From positions 248,001-312,000 of the forward strand of contig QPMI01000452.1 in NCBI GenBank assembly GCA_004431415.1: DNA of 64,000 nucleotides. The letters are read 5' to 3'. Shown here one piece after another: positions 1 through 7,245 of the stretch (positions are counted from its first letter, which is position 1; each line of letters opens with the position of its first letter). The DNA is from Cyanophora paradoxa. Its lineage: Eukaryota > Glaucocystophyceae > Cyanophorales > Cyanophoraceae. A program made the translations under genes and the position numbers. The notes under the pieces were generated by a model. It was given only the letters and a program-made list of their open reading frames with translations, was not told the origin of the DNA and did no database searches.

Positions 1-812
1 GCAACACTGAGTTTATTCAAGCTGCCCATAGTCACATAAACTCTAAATGTGGCTGTCCAGCTTGTGGGAATATCAAAAAAGGAAAATCGCATAGGTTGAC
101 TCAAGATGAGTTTGTTGAAAGGGCCAAGCAGAAACATAAAGATCTGTACGATTATTCGGAGTCTGTTTATATAAGGACAGATGACCCTATAACAATTTTC
201 TGCAAGAAATGTCAGGAATATTTCACTCAAAAGCCACACAAACACATGCAAGGAGATGGGCATGCAAAATGTAAAATGGATCGCATCAAAGATAAGTTGC
301 AAATGGGGATTGAGAAGTTTACAGAGAGGGCATTAAAACTCTACGGGGATAACTATGACTTATCTAAAGCTGAGTATGTTAATGCAAGAACAAAAGTTAC
401 CATTATCTGTAAGAAGTGTGATCTTGAATTCAAAAAGACACCAAGCGATTTTCTCAATGGGTATGGCTGTCTGTCATGTAGATCGTCTATTGGTGAGACG
501 AAAGTTCAAGCAGCCCTAAAAGAAATTGGTTTAGACTTCTCAATATCCCACAGATTTCCTGATTGCAAGCATAAAAGAGTTCTCCCATTCGATATTTATA
601 TTCCATCTCTCAAAATTGCAATTGAATATGATGGTATACAACATTTCAAACCTGTGGAACAGTTTGGAGGTCAGAAGGCCTTTGAAGATACCCAAATTCG
701 TGATGGAATTAAAAATCGGTACTGTGAAGCTAATAATATCAAACTCCTAAGAATCCCATTCACCGAAACTGATATTGAGGGCTGCATTAAACGATTTCTA
801 TCTCACCTGTAA
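1..812 (+). CDS. Zinc-ribbon repeat protein with Vsr-like endonuclease domain (5' partial)
   Basis: The frame is open from base 3, so the gene starts before the window; the TTG at 96 is internal. The visible part holds repeated units with paired cysteines (CPAC near base 57, then CKKC, CKMD, CKKC and CLSC), as in the repeated zinc-ribbon domains common in giant viruses and phages. The last 90 residues (FDIYIPSLKIAIEYDGIQHF, then an R-D/K-x-Y-C segment and a LLRIPF end) match the very-short-patch-repair/PD-(D/E)XK-like nuclease fold, with the Glu-Tyr-Asp as likely metal-site residues. It probably acts as a site-specific or homing-type endonuclease. It is the first gene of the plus-strand module, 53 nt before the packaging ATPase. 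Domain type is fairly sure; the role is inferred. Confidence 0.75.
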   Translation, partial: NTEFIQAAHSHINSKCGCPACGNIKKGKSHRLTQDEFVERAKQKHKDLYDYSESVYIRTDDPITIFCKKCQEYFTQKPHKHMQGDGHAKCKMDRIKDKLQMGIEKFTERALKLYGDNYDLSKAEYVNARTKVTIICKKCDLEFKKTPSDFLNGYGCLSCRSSIGETKVQAALKEIGLDFSISHRFPDCKHKRVLPFDIYIPSLKIAIEYDGIQHFKPVEQFGGQKAFEDTQIRDGIKNRYCEANNIKLLRIPFTETDIEGCIKRFLSHL

Positions 813-842
813 ACCATTTTCAGTCTCCCTGCATTATTTTTA

Positions 843-865
843 TCTGTCTCTTTATAGAGAGAACC
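843..865 (+). promoter_or_regulatory. Candidate promoter of packaging ATPase, TCTCTTTATAGAGA type
   Basis: TCTCTTTATAGAGAGA lies directly before the ATG at 866. Related boxes (TCTC, an AT spacer, then AGA) precede the starts at 1677 and 2431. It differs from the TATATATAGA box of the minus-strand replication genes, suggesting a second temporal class. Confidence 0.45.
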
Positions 866-1648
866 ATGAACGATTTGGATGAATTTGTGGCTGGTGAAAT
901 GATTAATCCCCCTTTTCGAGTCCTAGCAATTGGTAAATCAGCAACTGGTAAATCAGAAGCTGTAAAGTATTGGTTGAAGCAACTGCATGATGCCAAAAAG
1001 ATTGATGTTGTATTAGTTGTGAGTGGGACTAGCTTCAATCATTTCTGGGATAAAGTGGCAACACTGCAACTGGGAAAGTGGGATGCCCCTTACATTGCTA
1101 AATTGCTAGATGAGAGGCAAGAGAAAATAGAAAAGGGCGAACCTGTTAACCAATTGTGTGTTGTTCTAGATGATTTAATCGATAATGAGATAGTAGATTT
1201 GACCAGGGATAAAATAATTGGATCTTTGTATTCCAGAGGTCGCCATTCGAAAATATCCATTATCTGCATCACACAAAAGCTAAGGAAAGTCTCTTCGACT
1301 ATTCGAGTTAATTCGGACTATGCTATGTTTTTAAGTGCTGCAAATCGCAAAGAACTTGAAGCCATAGAGGAAGAATACAATATAATGCGAGATAAGGATG
1401 CTTTCTATAAACTATTTGAGGAATATGTACATTCTTATCAGTTTCTGATCTGGAGTTCTGCTGATTATTCGGTTAAATACTATGTAGATAAAGCCGACCT
1501 TGTCAAAGATTTCCCATTTCCTCGCTTCCACAGGAAACCCAAAAAGAAAGAAGATGAACTGAAACCACCAGAGAAAGAGGAAGCCCCCAAAGAAGTTAAA
1601 AGCCAAGTTCATACTAATAAATTGATGCGATATAAGCGCGGTTTATAA
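866..1648 (+). CDS. A32/FtsK-HerA-type genome packaging ATPase
   Basis: 260 residues, ATG start with a promoter-like box just upstream. Walker A is GKSATGKS (residues 23-30) and Walker B is CVVLDD with Asp102-Asp103. A later segment, RHSKISIICITQ, fits the sensor region of A32-like ATPases that pump DNA into capsids of nucleocytoviruses, virophages and Polintons. Length is normal for the family. The C-terminal 35 residues are Lys/Glu/Pro-rich and basic at the end (RYKRGL), probably an unstructured tail. The ATPase marks the morphogenesis module, so capsid genes are expected to the left. Confidence 0.9.
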   Translation: MNDLDEFVAGEMINPPFRVLAIGKSATGKSEAVKYWLKQLHDAKKIDVVLVVSGTSFNHFWDKVATLQLGKWDAPYIAKLLDERQEKIEKGEPVNQLCVVLDDLIDNEIVDLTRDKIIGSLYSRGRHSKISIICITQKLRKVSSTIRVNSDYAMFLSAANRKELEAIEEEYNIMRDKDAFYKLFEEYVHSYQFLIWSSADYSVKYYVDKADLVKDFPFPRFHRKPKKKEDELKPPEKEEAPKEVKSQVHTNKLMRYKRGL

Positions 1649-1649
1649 A

Positions 1650-1676
1650 ATTATCTCTCATTCTAATAAAGATACA
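1650..1676 (+). promoter_or_regulatory. Candidate promoter before the 1677 start
   Basis: TTATCTCTCATTCTAATAAA followed by GATACA ends at an ATG at 1677. Position and pattern resemble the boxes before 866 and 2431, which supports 1677 as the original start of the next gene. Confidence 0.4.
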
Positions 1677-2373
1677 ATGCCTCCAAACGAAAGATAGGGA
1701 TCCCAGCTGGGGCTGTTGCTATTCAGGTGGTGGAAACAATGGATCCATCAACACAGACCCACTGAAGTTCAATGGTATGAATGAGGTGAAGCCCTCACAA
1801 CAACAAGAAGACCCCCTCAATGCTGCCTATGAAGAATCATTCGATGACAAAGCCCCACAGGCTTCAACCAGTGACCAACTCAATATCTCACCAGAAGCTT
1901 CGAAAATGAAGGCTGTTGCAGAGGGTGCCAGGCGAATTATTGGTGCTGCTGATGATAAAGGTTTAGGCTTACAAGATCTTTCACTTACCCGCAAAGGTGA
2001 AGGTCTCACTAAGGAATCAGACAAGGTTATCCAGTCTATGGCTGGTGAAGTCACATACAAGACTGCTCCCACTCAGAATGTTCATCGAATCCCCAAGGCT
2101 CAATGGGATGAGATGACTGCTAAACTCAAAGACTTGGAAGCCAAATCCAGTGCCTTGGAGCAGTATGTTACTGAGAAGAAAGAGAGGGCTAAGCTTAAGG
2201 AGATGCTTCGAAAGGAAGTATTCAAAATGGGTATTACCGGTGTCCCAGATAAACAGTTTATTGCTAAGAAAGAGAACCAAATCGATGAGCAAGCAGTAGA
2301 TGAAATGAAAACAAAGACCAGAAGGGAACTATTGAGCCTGGTGCCACCAAAGCTGAAGTCGAAAAAGGTGTAG
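1677..2373 (+). CDS. Coiled-coil protein of unknown function, frame broken near the start
   Basis: The long frame has its first ATG at 1777 (198 residues). The frame is open upstream of that ATG and encodes a Gly-rich stretch from about 1726 (GGGNNGS...). The promoter-like box, however, leads to an ATG at 1677 one frame away, which meets TAG at 1695 after six codons. The simplest reading is a 1-nt insertion or deletion between 1677 and about 1725, either real decay or a sequence error. Residues about 105-165 from the 1777 Met are Lys/Glu-rich and should form a coiled coil; the rest is Ser/Gln/Asp-rich. I do not recognise the family. Its position after the ATPase suggests a structural or virion-associated protein, but that is only context. 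Confidence 0.55.
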
Positions 2374-2403
2374 CCCCCACAGTATATAAACGACGAGTTT
2401 GGC

Positions 2404-2430
2404 TTTAATTTTCTCTTGCTTATTAGAGAC
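2404..2430 (+). promoter_or_regulatory. Candidate promoter before small ORF at 2431
   Basis: TTTAATTTTCTCTTGCTTAT followed by TAGAGAC ends directly at ATG 2431. It shares the TCTCTT ... AGAGA arrangement with the box before 866. Confidence 0.4.
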
Positions 2431-2703
2431 ATGGATATAATACGAAAGTTTATTGAGATGCTCAGTCTGCATGTGGTAAGCAATTGCCACAGTGGATGCT
2501 GTGACACAACAATAGAGTTTGAGATGTCAGATACAGAGGATAATGCCTCAGAAGCAAGAGAGAGAAGAAGATCAACAGTGTCTGTGGAGTCAATGCCAGC
2601 AGACCCCACAGAGTATACATATGAGCAACAGGAGTATCCAAGGAGAAGTTCTTTACCTGGTGAAAACGTTTTCTCTGCAAATATTAATGGAGGATACAAT
2701 TAG
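2431..2703 (+). CDS. Small acidic protein of unknown function
   Basis: ATG at 2431 is preferred to the TTG at 2416 because the promoter-like box ends there. About 90 residues. A Cys/His cluster near residues 20-28 (CHSGCC) is followed by an acidic Ser/Glu region and an Arg-rich patch (RERRRS). No known domain recognised. It overlaps the next ORF by 17 nt, indicating a shared transcript. Confidence 0.45.
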   Translation: MDIIRKFIEMLSLHVVSNCHSGCCDTTIEFEMSDTEDNASEARERRRSTVSVESMPADPTEYTYEQQEYPRRSSLPGENVFSANINGGYN

Positions 2704-2932
2704 TTTAATCGAGTTTACCAATGATGAGCCTTTAACTGAGGGTGCTATTAGACACATACTGGCAAAGCAGAAACGATATAGAGAGGACCCAGAATATAGA
2801 GAGTATAAGAAACAACAAGCTTTGGCATCCTATTATCGAAGAAAAGCCCAAAAAGAGGAGCAGAGACCTAGAGGGAGACCGATTAAATATTATTTGCCCA
2901 CTGATAGTAGCAATGGACCCCCAGGTCTATAA
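2687..2932 (+). CDS. Small basic protein with AT-hook-like RGRP motif
   Basis: 81 residues from the ATG at 2687, which overlaps the end of the previous ORF. The frame is open further upstream, but that part is a shadow of the previous gene. The middle is a Tyr/Arg/Lys-rich helix (KRYREDPEYREYKKQQ) and the end carries PRGRPIKYY, an AT-hook-like DNA-binding motif. A related Tyr/Lys-rich helix occurs in the minus-strand protein at 6010-6264. A DNA-binding role is inferred. Confidence 0.45.
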   Translation: MEDTISLIEFTNDEPLTEGAIRHILAKQKRYREDPEYREYKKQQALASYYRRKAQKEEQRPRGRPIKYYLPTDSSNGPPGL

Positions 2933-3029
2933 GATAATTGAGAAAAAGCGGTCTCAGTATGCCACTGAGGCAGTTATAAAAATATATACAAAGGAATTGG
3001 CTTTATACTTGCAATCAAGTCACAGATAA
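2913..3029 (+). CDS. Tiny ORF, 38 residues
   Basis: ATG at 2913 overlaps the end of the preceding gene by 20 nt, the same overlapping style as the pair before it. The product begins MDPQVYKIIEKKRSQY and is helical and basic. It is too short for recognition and could be chance, but it fills the space up to the convergent gene at 3020-3289 exactly. Confidence 0.3.
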   Translation: MDPQVYKIIEKKRSQYATEAVIKIYTKELALYLQSSHR

Positions 3030-3289
3030 GTTTTGTAAATTTGCTTTTGTAATTTTTTGTTTGCATTCTCTGACACTGAAACAGTTATGTGAATGTTAAC
3101 TGATCTATTTCTCTTTGGTTTCGCTGCATACATATTGTAACCTATCAATCTCTGTGACATTTCGATATATGCTCCAATATCTCCATGCTTAATGCATTTA
3201 TCTAACTCAGTCATGGTCATTTCATCAAGAGTTTTTGCCATTTTGTCTTCACTATACACAATCAAGTAAGCCTTAAGTATTCTTGTCAA
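3020..3289 (-). CDS. Small protein of unknown function
   Basis: Up to 89 residues; a second Met 16 codons in (MAKTLDEMTMTEL...) may be the real start. No domain recognised. It converges on the plus-strand module with a 10-nt overlap, and its upstream side is the iteron/hairpin region at 3309-3411. Confidence 0.45.
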   Translation of the reverse strand: MTRILKAYLIVYSEDKMAKTLDEMTMTELDKCIKHGDIGAYIEMSQRLIGYNMYAAKPKRNRSVNIHITVSVSENANKKLQKQIYKTYL

Positions 3290-3308
3290 ATTTTGGTCTT
3301 TTTCGATA

Positions 3309-3411
3309 GGTGTGACAGGTGTGACAGGTGTGACAGGTCTATCCCATCGATTTTGAAAATCAACTTTTCACCAGGGCTTTCCTTGGGATAGACCTGTCAC
3401 ACCTGTCACAC
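3309..3411. repeat. Iterons and 28-bp inverted repeat (GGTGTGACAG type)
   Basis: GGTGTGACAG occurs three times with 10-bp period at 3309-3338 and runs into GGTCTATCCCA. A perfect inverted repeat pairs 3319-3346 with 3384-3411, leaving a 37-nt loop. The same GGTCTATCCCA core forms another stem-loop near the right end (14,052-14,110). Iterons plus a strong hairpin beside the primase-helicase gene fit a replication origin or a helicase-binding/regulatory site. Confidence 0.7.
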
Positions 3412-3470
3412 AAACCATTTTCAGTAAGGCTATAAAAATATATGTAAATCTCAATCATCAATCGCTTTGT

Positions 3471-5723
3471 TTAATATTCGGCATCATCTTCATTGTCTTC
3501 CTGAACCCTTGTTATCTTTCGAATCCCAATATATCCTCTGGCAAGAATACCATTAACTCGTTTTCTTTCCGATTTAACATTGAAAATCTCCCTTACTCTT
3601 TTCATTACAGATACACATTCAACTTTATCATCAACACTTTTGTATGATTTGTAAATGGTATCACTGGAAACAAAGTCGTTTGCATTATGAGTAACTTCGA
3701 AATTATCCCTAAGCCATTCACCAATTTTATCATTTTCAGTTATAAAGTTTATCCCTTGTTCAATAATCGATTGAGGGGGATCCCTTAAGATCTCTTCAAC
3801 CTCTTTGTTCTTCCACATATCCAGTAATATCTTCATGTGAGCCATCTTATACTCATCATCATTGTGTAGAAGTGTGAACAGAGTTGGGTCAGCTTTCTTC
3901 TGACCAGCTTCTGGCTTCTCTCTGAATATATTATTGAATCTCTGGTATGAAAGCCTTCTTTGAATTGCAAAGTCTGGTTTGTTTATAGTCAAATTGTCAT
4001 TGGTTGTAATGTAGACTTGAAACATTGGAGTAAGGATAACTGGATCTTTGAACAAGGCTCTCACAGTCATTTCATTTCCACCTGTGACCTCCTTTATCTT
4101 GGAGATCTGCAGTTTATCACCATCTTCAGCCTCATTACTGAATACAAGTCGCTTTCCAAGGAGTTTGGCAAGTTCAGGAGTAGCCTCTGATGAGTTCTTT
4201 TTAGGCTTAGTCCAATAGGATATTTCGAGAGGGCTGTAATAACGACCAGATATTTGTTTGCAGTATTCCTGAACAAGTGATTTCCCATTAGCACCAGCAC
4301 CAGTCCACATGTAGAACTTCTGGGATTTAGTTGATCCACTAAGGGCAATTGCAATGGATGCCAGAAGATACTTTCGCTCTGCTGGATCATCCACAATCTC
4401 TTTATAAATCTGATTGAGATGCTCTATTTTCTTGGGGTCTACATTTTCAGTATAGTCATAACCCACAGTCTTGCTCACCATATCTTCCAGTTTACCCTTT
4501 CTGAAAGTCATAGTGGTCAGATCAAATACACCATTTTCGAATCCAATCACATATGGAACTGTGTCAATCTTCTCAAAGAATTCATCATCATTCAGCAGTG
4601 GGACCAAGTCAGTCAGAAGGGATTTGCGAAATCCTGATTGTTTAAGATTTTTGGCAATGGTCATCAATGTTTTGGATCTTTCTTCGAAAGCTGCTTTGTT
4701 TTCCTCATCCTTTAAAGCTCTTTGACTATAATGCACAGCCCTTCCAAGGTATTGGGGGACAACAAGACGGCTTATATCTAGGTAAATCTTTAGGTTTGTG
4801 TCATCATGCTCCCAAATCCCAGTATCAGTATTGAGTTTGAACCATGACTTTTTGGAGTATCTCCATGTATGTTTCAGAACCTCTTTGCATACTAAACTCA
4901 CATCATAATGAGCGCCACCAGAACCAGCGGATTTATCTATAAGATTGAAGATATCAGATTGCATTCCAATGCAGATGAATCGTTTTTTGCAATTTCCACT
5001 GTAGCTTGACACAATGTATTTGTTATCATCTCCTTTAGCTTTCATAACATACCAGTTATTCGATTCATGTGAACCATTGCAGCATGGGCAATTGAGTCCC
5101 TTGTTAGCAGCATCAAAGTTAAAGCCAAGTTCAGTTTTAGAGATTATATTGGGATGCATAAATCCCATATCTACCAGCTCTTTGATAATATTGTTTTCCA
5201 GTTCATCATGTGAGGTAGCATTAGCAGTATACTCACTCTTATAGATGTAGTTATCTATTATCCACTTTTTGAAGTCATCAGTAGGCTCATTGAAATCACA
5301 GGTATCATCCCATGGGGAGATTACCCAAGCCTTGTTCACACTGGGACACACATTGATCAGTCCAGAAGTTCCAGTTCCAGTGATTGTTTTCAGGTCAACC
5401 TTCTCAAAGCCTTTAAAGCCAGGAGCCTTATCGGTAATTTTGAGTTTATTGAACTCCTCAGGTCGTTTAAAGTAGACATGATAGCCTTTTTTAGTTTTTG
5501 CCATGGGCTGATTGGCATCAAAGTCATCAGGAAACATATCCCGGAATTTCTCAAAGTCCTCCTCATCATCAAAGTCAATAACCATCATGTTGTCTGAGAG
5601 CAGAATGCCCCAAGATACATACTGATTAGTTGCCAGCGCTTCCTCATACTTTTCCCAGGACCATGCACCTCCCTTATGCTTGAAAACAGGGTCTTTGCTG
5701 TCAGGTTTCACTGGGATAATCAT
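3471..5723 (-). CDS. PrimPol-SF3 (D5-like) primase-helicase
   Basis: 750 residues from the ATG at 5723. An N-terminal archaeo-eukaryotic primase/PrimPol domain shows the metal motif VIDFDD (Asp50, Asp52) and a later KGYHVYFK with His82. A Cys-rich zinc-binding segment follows (CPCC ... CKKRFIC, about residues 216-252). The C-terminal SF3 helicase has Walker A GAGANGKS (475-482) and a Walker B-like RLVFSNEAEDGD. This is the replication primase-helicase of mavirus-like virophages and many Polinton-like viruses. A 25-codon ORF at 5720-5797 overlaps its start through ATGA and continues the expected N-terminal helix, so the true start may be 5797 with a 1-nt shift (see that entry). Confidence 0.92.
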   Translation of the reverse strand: MIIPVKPDSKDPVFKHKGGAWSWEKYEEALATNQYVSWGILLSDNMMVIDFDDEEDFEKFRDMFPDDFDANQPMAKTKKGYHVYFKRPEEFNKLKITDKAPGFKGFEKVDLKTITGTGTSGLINVCPSVNKAWVISPWDDTCDFNEPTDDFKKWIIDNYIYKSEYTANATSHDELENNIIKELVDMGFMHPNIISKTELGFNFDAANKGLNCPCCNGSHESNNWYVMKAKGDDNKYIVSSYSGNCKKRFICIGMQSDIFNLIDKSAGSGGAHYDVSLVCKEVLKHTWRYSKKSWFKLNTDTGIWEHDDTNLKIYLDISRLVVPQYLGRAVHYSQRALKDEENKAAFEERSKTLMTIAKNLKQSGFRKSLLTDLVPLLNDDEFFEKIDTVPYVIGFENGVFDLTTMTFRKGKLEDMVSKTVGYDYTENVDPKKIEHLNQIYKEIVDDPAERKYLLASIAIALSGSTKSQKFYMWTGAGANGKSLVQEYCKQISGRYYSPLEISYWTKPKKNSSEATPELAKLLGKRLVFSNEAEDGDKLQISKIKEVTGGNEMTVRALFKDPVILTPMFQVYITTNDNLTINKPDFAIQRRLSYQRFNNIFREKPEAGQKKADPTLFTLLHNDDEYKMAHMKILLDMWKNKEVEEILRDPPQSIIEQGINFITENDKIGEWLRDNFEVTHNANDFVSSDTIYKSYKSVDDKVECVSVMKRVREIFNVKSERKRVNGILARGYIGIRKITRVQEDNEDDAEY

Positions 5724-5797
5724 GTTTTGGCTAGATCCTCATCAGATCTGAGCCAGTTAGCGAGCGATTTAAGCGATTTAGTCTGTTTGGCGTTCAT
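5720..5797 (-). CDS. 25-codon ORF overlapping the helicase start: lost N-terminus or leader
   Basis: ATG at 5797 lies about 20 nt after the TATATATA box, the same spacing as in the two other minus-strand genes. Its 25 codons (MNAKQTKSLKSLANWL...) end at a TGA that overlaps the helicase ATG as ATGA. PrimPol proteins normally have a short helix before the I-P-V-K-P strand, which is what these codons encode. Either a 1-nt indel split the original start from the gene, or ATGA coupling is used. Confidence 0.45.
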   Translation of the reverse strand: MNAKQTKSLKSLANWLRSDEDLAKT

Positions 5798-5814
5798 TTT
5801 CAGCGATTGGGGTC

Positions 5815-5855
5815 CCTTTTATATATATAGAAGATTTTTCTTTAAGTAGTTTTGG
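5815..5855 (-). promoter_or_regulatory. Replication-module promoter of the primase-helicase
   Basis: On the coding strand the order is CTTAAAGAAA, ATCTTC, TATATATATAAAAGG. Nearly the same string occurs before the minus-strand genes at 6264 and 7136. The TCTA-in-AT-rich character recalls the TCTA promoters described for mavirus; the link is inference. Confidence 0.65.
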
Positions 5856-6009
5856 GTCCCCCAATCATTTTTTGTTGGAAATCGAGAAAGTATCCCTACG
5901 AAATTTATCCACATGATATATCGAGTGGTTTAGATACAAAAAGGATGAATGGGTATTTCAGCGAATAAACAGCATATCCCCAGCCTAGTAATATGCTGGG
6001 AAAAATAAT

Positions 6010-6264
6010 TTAGACATGTTTCAATTTTCTCCCTCTATTTGAGTAAGGGACATCATACAAATACTTGACAAAGCAGACTGCATTGGCTGCATACTTTCGC
6101 TGACATGAACTTGCTATTTTCATTGCTCTATAGGTATCATCGGTTTGATATAGATCTCTAAGCTGTGTGGCTATTTTTTCGTTAAACTTTTTGATTTGAG
6201 CCTTACCTTTTTCAGTTTGCTGGTATCTCTTCATAGCTCTCTTCTGGGCTTCACTGAGTGGCAT
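6010..6264 (-). CDS. Small basic Tyr/Lys-rich protein
   Basis: 84 residues, ATG at 6264 directly after the conserved promoter box. The N-terminus (MPLSEAQKRAMKRYQQTEKG) and a later Cys/Lys segment suggest a helical nucleic-acid-binding protein; it ends NRGRKLKHV, again with an RGRK patch. It resembles in style the basic protein at 2687-2932. No known family recognised. Confidence 0.55.
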   Translation of the reverse strand: MPLSEAQKRAMKRYQQTEKGKAQIKKFNEKIATQLRDLYQTDDTYRAMKIASSCQRKYAANAVCFVKYLYDVPYSNRGRKLKHV

Positions 6265-6275
6265 TTTTCCTCTGT

Positions 6276-6311
6276 CTCTCTTAATATATATAGAGAATTC
6301 TTTAAATCATT
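6276..6311 (-). promoter_or_regulatory. Replication-module promoter of the 84-aa gene
   Basis: TTTAAAGAATTCTCTATATA then TATTAAGAGA on the coding strand, 12 to 45 nt before the ATG; second of three near-identical boxes. Confidence 0.6.
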
Positions 6312-6320
6312 TTTTGTTCT

Positions 6321-7136
6321 CTAACCTCTTTGTCCAAATCGCTCAATATACATAAGTTTGAAATGCTTACCTAGCAATGCTACAAATGGTTCGATTTCCA
6401 AGGTCTCCCATGTTTTCTTGTCCTTATTCCATCTGCAATCTAATCCTTTTGCGATATCTTTTTTAAGATAAGGCACCTGAAACCCAGCAACCAATGTATT
6501 TGTTGTACTGAGTTCTGCATACATTTCAATCAATGCAGATCTGCCCTCTCTGAACCTCTCTATATCATCTCTGCGAAGATTATCCATTTTCGGAATAAAT
6601 TGGTTGCACCAAATCAGGAAAAGATTAACTGCATGTTTATTCCTTGCTCTTTCTTGTTCTAATTCTCTCTCTCTTCGCTCTCTTTCTTCTAATTCAAGCT
6701 GCCTCTTTCGAGCTTCCTCTTGTTTTTCAAGTTCTCTTTTTCTTTCCAGTTCTTCTTGCTTTAAAGCGATTCTGCACTTATTACAGAAATTATCCTTTCG
6801 GTTTTTATGCCGATCTCCACATCTTTCACATATATCTTGACCTCTGGCACCCTTCGGAATAAATCGTAAAATGCAGCAATTCCCAACAATGACCACAATC
6901 TTTTTATTAACATGCAGAATATAGCATTGCTCTTTAATTGGATGATCACAGGCGCAATGCTCAGACTCTGGAGGCAGGTCATAATCACTTAATCCATATT
7001 TTGCAAGCTTTGCCCAAAGAGGGAGCGGTTTCCTGTTACTTCCAAGAGCAACATAATCATTGAAGTCATCAGATCCACAAAGCAACATTAAAGCCGCTTT
7101 GAGCTTTTCCAGGCAATACGATTTCTTCTCTGCCAT
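6321..7136 (-). CDS. Zinc-binding coiled-coil protein with DUF5710-like C-terminus
   Basis: 271 residues. The N-terminal part has a CxCDHPI ... VVIVGNCCILRF pattern seen in many proteins of large DNA viruses. A zinc ribbon follows (CERCGDRHKNRKDNFCNKC, about 104-122). Next comes a strongly charged coiled coil (about 123-165, ELERKRELEKQEEARKR). A C-terminal segment, YLKKDIAKGLDCRWNKDKKT, matches the Lys-x-x-Ala-Lys ... Arg-Trp ... Lys-x-Trp pattern of DUF5710 domains. It shares the promoter of the helicase gene and so is probably a replication-class protein. Biochemical role unknown. Confidence 0.65.
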   Translation of the reverse strand: MAEKKSYCLEKLKAALMLLCGSDDFNDYVALGSNRKPLPLWAKLAKYGLSDYDLPPESEHCACDHPIKEQCYILHVNKKIVVIVGNCCILRFIPKGARGQDICERCGDRHKNRKDNFCNKCRIALKQEELERKRELEKQEEARKRQLELEERERRERELEQERARNKHAVNLFLIWCNQFIPKMDNLRRDDIERFREGRSALIEMYAELSTTNTLVAGFQVPYLKKDIAKGLDCRWNKDKKTWETLEIEPFVALLGKHFKLMYIERFGQRG

Positions 7137-7137
7137 T

Positions 7138-7179
7138 TTCCTTTTATATATATAGAAGATATTTCTTTAAGTAGTTTTC
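7138..7179 (-). promoter_or_regulatory. Replication-module promoter of the 271-aa gene
   Basis: CTTAAAGAAATATCTTCTAT then ATATATAAAAGG on the coding strand, ending about 5 nt before the ATG. It is almost identical to the box at 5815-5855. It lies in the divergent gap to the polymerase gene, whose own start at 7246 follows a different sequence (CCTTTTAGTAGGAACAAG). Confidence 0.65.
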
Positions 7180-7245
7180 ATCAAATTTTGTGTTCAGAAT
7201 TCCCCATTTAAAACCTCCCCTTTTAGTAGGAACAAGTTAGGAACA

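Noticed and set aside
2100-2699. 199-codon minus-strand frame over the coiled-coil gene
   Set aside because: Ser/Leu-rich antisense shadow of plus-strand genes; no promoter box and no neighbours on that strand.
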